Of a stretch of 64,000 nt of DNA, positions 60,901 through 64,000 are shown in pieces; position 1 is the first letter of the stretch; each line of letters begins with the position of its first letter. A model generated the notes under the pieces. That model worked only from the letters and a program-made list of their open reading frames with translations. It made no database searches and had not been told where the DNA came from. The DNA comes from an uncultured Ruminococcus sp. GTDB taxonomy: Bacteria; Bacillota; Clostridia; Oscillospirales; Acutalibacteraceae. The position numbers were made by a program, and so were the translations under genes. The DNA is taken from the NCBI GenBank assembly GCA_902786345.1, contig CADACB010000005.1, forward strand, positions 62,502-126,501, in the 5' to 3' direction.

Positions 60901-61364
60901 TTAATTACATCTATAAGAGCACCAATCCTGTGGAGCCTCTTGTAAACAGTTCCAAGCTCAGCAGCACTTCTGTCACAAAGAACAACATCGTTACTATTAC
61001 AGGTGCTGCCTCAGGCGGTTCAGCTCCCTATTCCTACGAAATAAAGGCAAAACCAGATTCCGCATCAAAATATACTGTACTTCAGAACTACAGCTCTTCG
61101 TCATCATACGCATGGACTCCTGATACAGCAGGTACATATGCAATTATTGTAACTGTCAAAGACAACAACGGAACAACAGCTGAAAAACAACTTTCTCTCA
61201 GGGTAGATGATGACACCAATGATTTTGCAAATACCTCTAAGGTATCTGCAACAACAATAAATCTCGGCAGCAGTGTTACTGTTACCTGCGCTTCAACAGG
61301 CGGTACAGGAACAAAACAGTATGCAGTATTCTACAAGCAGAAATCTCAAAATGGACAAAGGTAA
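57903..61364 (+). CDS. Secreted type I pullulanase (GH13_14), C-terminally truncated by a frameshift
   Basis: A 1153-residue exported debranching enzyme as encoded. Order: signal peptide (~1-35), CBM48-like N-domain (LGANYSKTSTTFKVWAPTA), GH13 catalytic domain with FNWGYDP (a type I pullulanase hallmark), DVVYNHT (297-303), GFRFDLMG with nucleophile Asp 371, YGEPW with Glu 400 and AHDNY with Asp 491. Then two MucBP-like repeats (~706-840), a CBM26 (~845-940), a third MucBP-like module (~943-1005), an Ig-like module (~1016-1100) and the beginning of ~93-residue repeats. A 4-base loss after KSQ (at 61350) shifts the frame into a TAA at 61362-61364. Catalytic part looks intact. Start ATG 57903 has AAGG seven bases upstream. 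Confidence 0.88.
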   Translation: MNKFKTGIRKATAFLMSALLTASVFSMSSVLNASAVTYSEMSALDQYAYSGDDLGANYSKTSTTFKVWAPTATTVKIKRYKTGSDTESGAGVIETKDMTKGSQGIWSITISGDLAGTYYTYLVTANGTTHETVDIYARSTGVNGMRGMVVDLDSTDPAGWENDQRVKCENQTDAVIWELHVRDFSSSSDSGMKNKGKYLAFTETGTTVNNDGVHPTGIDYLEDLGVTHVHLLPVYDYASVDETKLSTDQFNWGYDPMNYNTPEGSYSTDPYNGNVRVKEFKQMVQSLHSKGIGVVMDVVYNHTNYGGSGKNDWFDFTVPGYYYRQNAKGGYSNGSGCGNETASDRAMYQKFMIDSIVYWATEYHLDGFRFDLMGIHDVDTMNKIRTALDKINPDILMYGEPWTAEATPCPKSTAVQGNMKLVSEEVAAFNDKVRDAIKGSCFNAADPGFIQGAGYEYALKGGIQANSTTMSGDNKWSKQPSQTVTYTSAHDNYTLYDKLVKSCKGGSGYGNRYDDLVAMNKMAGGIILTSQGMSFFQAGEEFARSKYGDENSYKSSTSTNQLKWANTVTYSDIVSYYKGLIEIRKAYSPFRDPTNTSNDTIYFSWGTGCPANVVAFTMCNQLKSSNEWNFVAVIHNANTTSQTVTLQTHDKYTLPTQWVKIADGSTAGTKSLGTVSGNSVTVPGRSTVVLVDKASFDSTDISSKCSVTVNHIIKSTGQTYKTETLKGNEGASYTTSPLAELTSQGYTAASTSGQTTGTFSKSGASVNYYYELDATKYGTVTIRYVDADTQSSIADNDVKTGLIGSSYSFTAKAIQGYDAPSGAKTGTYSQSAQTITFEYTKQEQTGLKVHYYNSSGWSQVAMYVYSGDGDSATKYTGNWPGTLMTSDGEGWYSGTVDVNDSVRFIANNNNNGSQDPEGMGSTGYLVSGECWVKGGKVYPTGKVTVTYTTTDGKTLGKDILTGMADGTNSYTTQSKSFTGYELSSAPSNASGKFTQAEITVNYIYKSTNPVEPLVNSSKLSSTSVTKNNIVTITGAASGGSAPYSYEIKAKPDSASKYTVLQNYSSSSSYAWTPDTAGTYAIIVTVKDNNGTTAEKQLSLRVDDDTNDFANTSKVSATTINLGSSVTVTCASTGGTGTKQYAVFYKQKSQNGQR

Positions 61365-61700
61365 GGGGATATGAAACCGGAACTTCCGTTAAGGTTACTC
61401 CAAAGGCTTCAACTACTTACACAATCAGAGTTAAGGCAAAGGACGGCAGCAACAACAATAAATCTCGGCAGCAGTGTTACTGTTACCTGCGCTTCAACAG
61501 GCGGTACAGGTACAAAGCAGTATGCCGTATTCTACAAGCAAAAATCTCAAAGCACATGGACTAAGGTAAGAGATTATGCAACAGGAACTTCCGTTAAGGT
61601 TACTCCAAAGGCTTCAACTACTTACACAATCAGAGTTAAGGCAAAGGACGGCAGCGGTGATATTAAAAATAAGGACTTCACCATCACCGTTAAGGCTTAA
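61248..61700 (+). repeat. Near-identical pullulanase repeat copies
   Basis: The ~90-base segment beginning GCAACAACAATAAATCTCGG at 61248 recurs at 61449 with only a few base changes. The segment GTTAAGGTTACTCCAAAGGC near 61387 recurs near 61594. Copies of the same family continue to about 61960 with more changes. Confidence 0.85.
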
Positions 61701-62265
61701 GGCTGCCGAGCTTGAAAACACATCTTCCCTTTCCGCATCTTCAATTGAGCTTGGTGATTCCGTCAAGGTCACATGCTCCTCGACAGGCGGTACAGGTACA
61801 AAGCAGTATGCCGTATTCTACAAGCAAAAGTCTCAGGACAGTTGGACAAAAGTCAGAGATTATGCAACAGGCACTACAGTAAGCGTTACTCCAAAGGCCT
61901 CAACTATCTATACCATCAGAGTAAAAGCCAAGGACAACAGCAACACAGTTGTAAACCGGGATCTGACTCTAACGGTTACAAGCCCATCCGCATTGAAGGG
62001 TACATCAAAGGTCAGCTCACAGTCGGTTTCCGCAGGATCTTCAGTTACGGTAATGTGTTCTTCATCAAACGGCACAGCACCATATTATTATAATGTTGAG
62101 CGTATGAAGGTGGGCAACGGATCATGGACAACCATCCAGAGCTATTCTACAACATCATCTGTAAAGGTTTCTCTCCCCTCCGCCGGAACATATCAGATCC
62201 GTGTAACCACTCAGGATATGGGCGGTGAAAGTGTAGTTGAATATTTCACTGTCACAGCATCATAA
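61352..62265 (+). pseudogene. Out-of-frame remainder of the pullulanase C-terminal repeats
   Basis: The frame would otherwise continue to TAA 62263-62265. Three lesions are readable. First, CAAAATGG at ~61348 lacks the GCAC present in the next repeat (CAAAGCACATGG). Second, the spacing of repeat starts is 201 bases (61248 to 61449) instead of 279 (61458 to 61744 minus a 7-base duplication), a 74-base loss flanked by GCAACAACA. Lesions one and two together remove 78 bases (26 codons), so the original frame returns from 61449. Third, TAAGGCT is duplicated in tandem near 61693-61706 and creates TAA 61698-61700; repeats three and four then lie in another frame. This may be real decay, phase-variation-like change, or assembly error. 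Confidence 0.8.
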
Positions 62266-62357
62266 TCAGTATAAAAGACTTTATCGGTTTTAATCAAACA
62301 AAAAAGCTCATATAAAATCTTTATGCTGTATAATATTTCGGAATAAATTTTAAAGAT

Positions 62358-62387
62358 GGACGTCCATAAAACGGACGTCCGTTTTTT
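62358..62387 (+). terminator. Terminator of the pullulanase transcript
   Basis: GGACGTCC, seven-base loop, GGACGTCC, then GTTTTTTG. It lies 93 bases after the original stop at 62265. Confidence 0.85.
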
Positions 62388-62439
62388 GCTTCAAAATAAA
62401 ATACAACCTAACAATTTGATTAAAAAATTTTCCAAAACA

Positions 62440-62625
62440 ATTGGTGCAAATTTTGTAAAAATGAGTGAAGTGGCTGTGCTCCTGCCGTGGTCAAGTGCCA
62501 GAAGCCCTTGTGAGGTTCGGGGCAACACCTTGATATATCTGTCATTTAAAGTAATAATAGTATTAATTCTATGAAAAATCTTTGGGCGGCATTTCCAACC
62601 GCTTTGCTTTACCTGAAAAAAACAC
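62440..62625 (+). ncRNA. Candidate structured RNA, possibly 6S-like
   Basis: A GC-richer island in AT-rich intergenic DNA. It has a hairpin at 62491-62533 (TCAAG with CTTGA, inner GCCC with GGGC, loop TGTGAGG) and a second at 62586-62603 (GCGG with CCGC). Three segments AGAAGCC, ACACCTTGA and GGCGGCAT occur in the same order as similar segments of E. coli 6S RNA. The closing stem typical of 6S could not be found, so this name is only a suggestion. Strand and ends are uncertain; no promoter was found, and a promoter for hflX follows at 62626. Confidence 0.35.
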
Positions 62626-62654
62626 TTTACATAGACTGTTAATCACGATAAAAT
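62626..62654 (+). promoter_or_regulatory. Promoter of hflX
   Basis: TTTACA, 17-base spacer, TAAAAT; start near 62661, about 100 bases before ATG 62760. Confidence 0.65.
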
Positions 62655-62759
62655 AATATAGAGTAAATCTGAAAACAACTTTAATTTTATTCAACTGCAT
62701 ATAAAATCATATATAGATATAAATATAAATTCAAATAAAATAAAACAAGGAGTAATATA

Positions 62760-64000
62760 ATGGAAATGTATGATAATACAGAAAAAATACAGAGGGCATT
62801 GCTGGTAGGAATAGATACAGGTGAATATGATGCCGAAGGTTCAATGGATGAATTGTTTGAGCTTGTTAAAAGTGCAGGAGCTGAACCGGTCGCCTCTGTA
62901 ATGCAAAAAAGAGATAAGCCCGACGGCGCAACCTGCGTTGGCTCGGGAAGATTAAATGAGATAAAGGAATACTGCCAACAGAACGAAATAGATTTTCTTG
63001 TTTTCGATACGGAGCTTACTCCTACTCAGATAAGAAATATTGAAAATGAAACAGATGTCAGAACAATCGACCGTACTATGCTGATACTCGATATTTTCGC
63101 TATACGTGCAAAATCCAATGAAGGCAAACTCCAGGTAGAGCTTGCACAGCTGAAATATCTTATGCCGAGATTGTCGGGTAAGGGCAAGGAAATGTCAAGA
63201 CTCGGAGGCGGTGTGGGCACAAGAGGTCCGGGTGAAACAAAGCTTGAAACCGACAAACGTCACATCAGAAGAAAAATTGAGTTCCTTAAAGAAGAACTGG
63301 CAGACATGTCAGGAAGACGAAACAGACTGCGTGAAAGACGTAAAAAAGACGGAATTATTACGGTTGCCATAGTAGGCTATACAAACGCCGGAAAATCCAC
63401 TTTGATGAACACTCTGACACAAGCAGGCGTACTGTCTGAAGACAAGCTTTTTGCAACACTTGATCCGACCTCACGGGCACTCAAGCTTCCTGACGGTGCT
63501 TCAGTTATGCTGATTGATACCGTTGGTCTGGTGAGACGACTGCCCCATCACCTTGTTGAGGCCTTTAAGTCAACTCTTGAAGAAGCCGCCTCTGCCGATA
63601 TTATTCTTAACGTATGTGATGCCTCAAGCGAAGAATACAGACTTCATCTTGAAGTTACTGAATCACTGCTCAGAGAACTTGGCTGCGGTGAAACCCCCGT
63701 TGTTACCGTATTCAATAAATGTGATCTGGTTGAAAATCCTGATCTGCTGCCCTCAGACAAAAGCAGTGTAAGGATATGTGCCAAAAACGGTGCAGGAATA
63801 GATGAGCTTCTCAGGGCTGTTGAAAACAACTTGCCTGTACGTCTTAGAAAATTCAGCCTGCTTGTACCATTTGACAAGGCGTCTGTGCTTGCAATTCTCA
63901 GAAAATCCGGTGCATTGCAGTCTGAGGAATATACTGCTGAGGGTATTCGTGCCGAAGTGATAGCAGAGGAGGCATTATGGCATATGATAGAGCAGTATCA
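62760..64000 (+). CDS. hflX: GTPase HflX, partial (3' end outside window)
   Basis: A ribosome-associated GTPase that splits stalled or hibernating ribosomes. The visible 413 residues start at ATG 62760 behind AAGGAGTAAT and show the HflX N-terminal domain (LVGIDTGEYDAEGSMDELFELV), the conserved LQVELAQLKYLMPRLSGK and GGVGTRGPGETKLE linker motif, and the G domain: G1 VAIVGYTNAGKST, G3 DTVGLVRRLP, G4 NKCD near 320. The C-terminal domain begins at LRKFSLLVPFDKAS. The frame is still open at the edge. A CDS for hflX is common after unrelated genes; nothing here ties it to the pullulanase. Confidence 0.94.
   Translation, partial: MEMYDNTEKIQRALLVGIDTGEYDAEGSMDELFELVKSAGAEPVASVMQKRDKPDGATCVGSGRLNEIKEYCQQNEIDFLVFDTELTPTQIRNIENETDVRTIDRTMLILDIFAIRAKSNEGKLQVELAQLKYLMPRLSGKGKEMSRLGGGVGTRGPGETKLETDKRHIRRKIEFLKEELADMSGRRNRLRERRKKDGIITVAIVGYTNAGKSTLMNTLTQAGVLSEDKLFATLDPTSRALKLPDGASVMLIDTVGLVRRLPHHLVEAFKSTLEEAASADIILNVCDASSEEYRLHLEVTESLLRELGCGETPVVTVFNKCDLVENPDLLPSDKSSVRICAKNGAGIDELLRAVENNLPVRLRKFSLLVPFDKASVLAILRKSGALQSEEYTAEGIRAEVIAEEALWHMIEQY

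Noticed and set aside
61371-61700. A separate 109-codon gene starting MKPELPL
   Set aside because: Its first ~25 codons are repeat DNA read out of frame and the rest is a repeat in the original pullulanase frame; it is part of the damaged gene.
62356-62574. A 72-codon plus-strand frame
   Set aside because: It begins inside a terminator and crosses the RNA candidate; no ribosome site and no protein-like composition.
62440-62640. Naming the RNA as SRP RNA, RNase P RNA or tmRNA
   Set aside because: The signature sequences of these RNAs (the GGAA tetraloop domain, the GAGGAAAGTCC block, the tRNA-like end) were not found.

Overview
The window looks like chromosome from an AT-rich, low-GC Gram-positive anaerobe of the Clostridia, most likely a starch-degrading Ruminococcus-like gut bacterium (Oscillospiraceae). 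The evidence is Bacillota-type AGGAGG ribosome sites, a T-box leader, lipoproteins with Gram-positive lipoboxes, an AmyE-type amylase and a type I pullulanase with CBM26, MucBP-like and Ig-like modules, and a CotH-type kinase-like lipoprotein. Species assignment is inference; no rRNA or tRNA gene was seen.

Layout. 1-4865 (minus) is a phage packaging and head module: small terminase, large terminase, portal, prohead protease/scaffold, decoration protein and major capsid protein, which runs off the left edge. It abuts metY and tmk with no integrase or lysogeny gene on that side. 7005-10975 holds an acetyltransferase and a fumarate reductase/succinate dehydrogenase operon led by a small membrane protein with a flavinylation-type motif. 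11413-17687 holds an intracellular GH13 enzyme fused to a DUF1653 domain, a CotH-like lipoprotein, a small lipoprotein, and leuA behind a leucine-type T-box. 17810-21048 is an acetyltransferase and a three-gene ABC-2 exporter.

21532-28969 (minus) is a pyrimidine block: an ANTAR regulator with its own structured leader, then carA, carB fused in frame to dapF, and pyrG, all tightly coupled. 29354-38669 (minus) is a foldase-like lipoprotein, mfd, pth and a surface-glycan set (PMT-type glycosyltransferase, UDP-galactopyranose-mutase-like flavoenzyme, GtrA). 38905-44128 (plus) is a ComM-like ATPase and a MacB/FtsX-type ABC transporter. 44226-47238 (minus) is thrH and nadBC. 47439-51208 (minus) is a three-gene TelA / substrate-binding-VWA / membrane coiled-coil module. 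51633-54467 is a beta-helix carbohydrate-binding lipoprotein and an acetyltransferase. 54568-62265 is a divergent secreted amylase and pullulanase pair; the pullulanase C-terminal repeats carry three frame-disrupting lesions. The window ends in a structured RNA candidate and a partial hflX.

How the genes work together. The extracellular amylase and pullulanase would open alpha-1,4 and alpha-1,6 bonds of starch, and the cytoplasmic GH13 enzyme would finish the oligosaccharides. Fumarate reductase would dispose of electrons. The most unusual items are the carB-dapF fusion, the fumarate reductase flavoprotein lacking the covalent-FAD histidine next to a flavinylation-motif protein, the TelA/VWA module, the ANTAR leader, and the damaged repeat region of the pullulanase. 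Where several starts were possible I chose the one with the best-spaced ribosome site.
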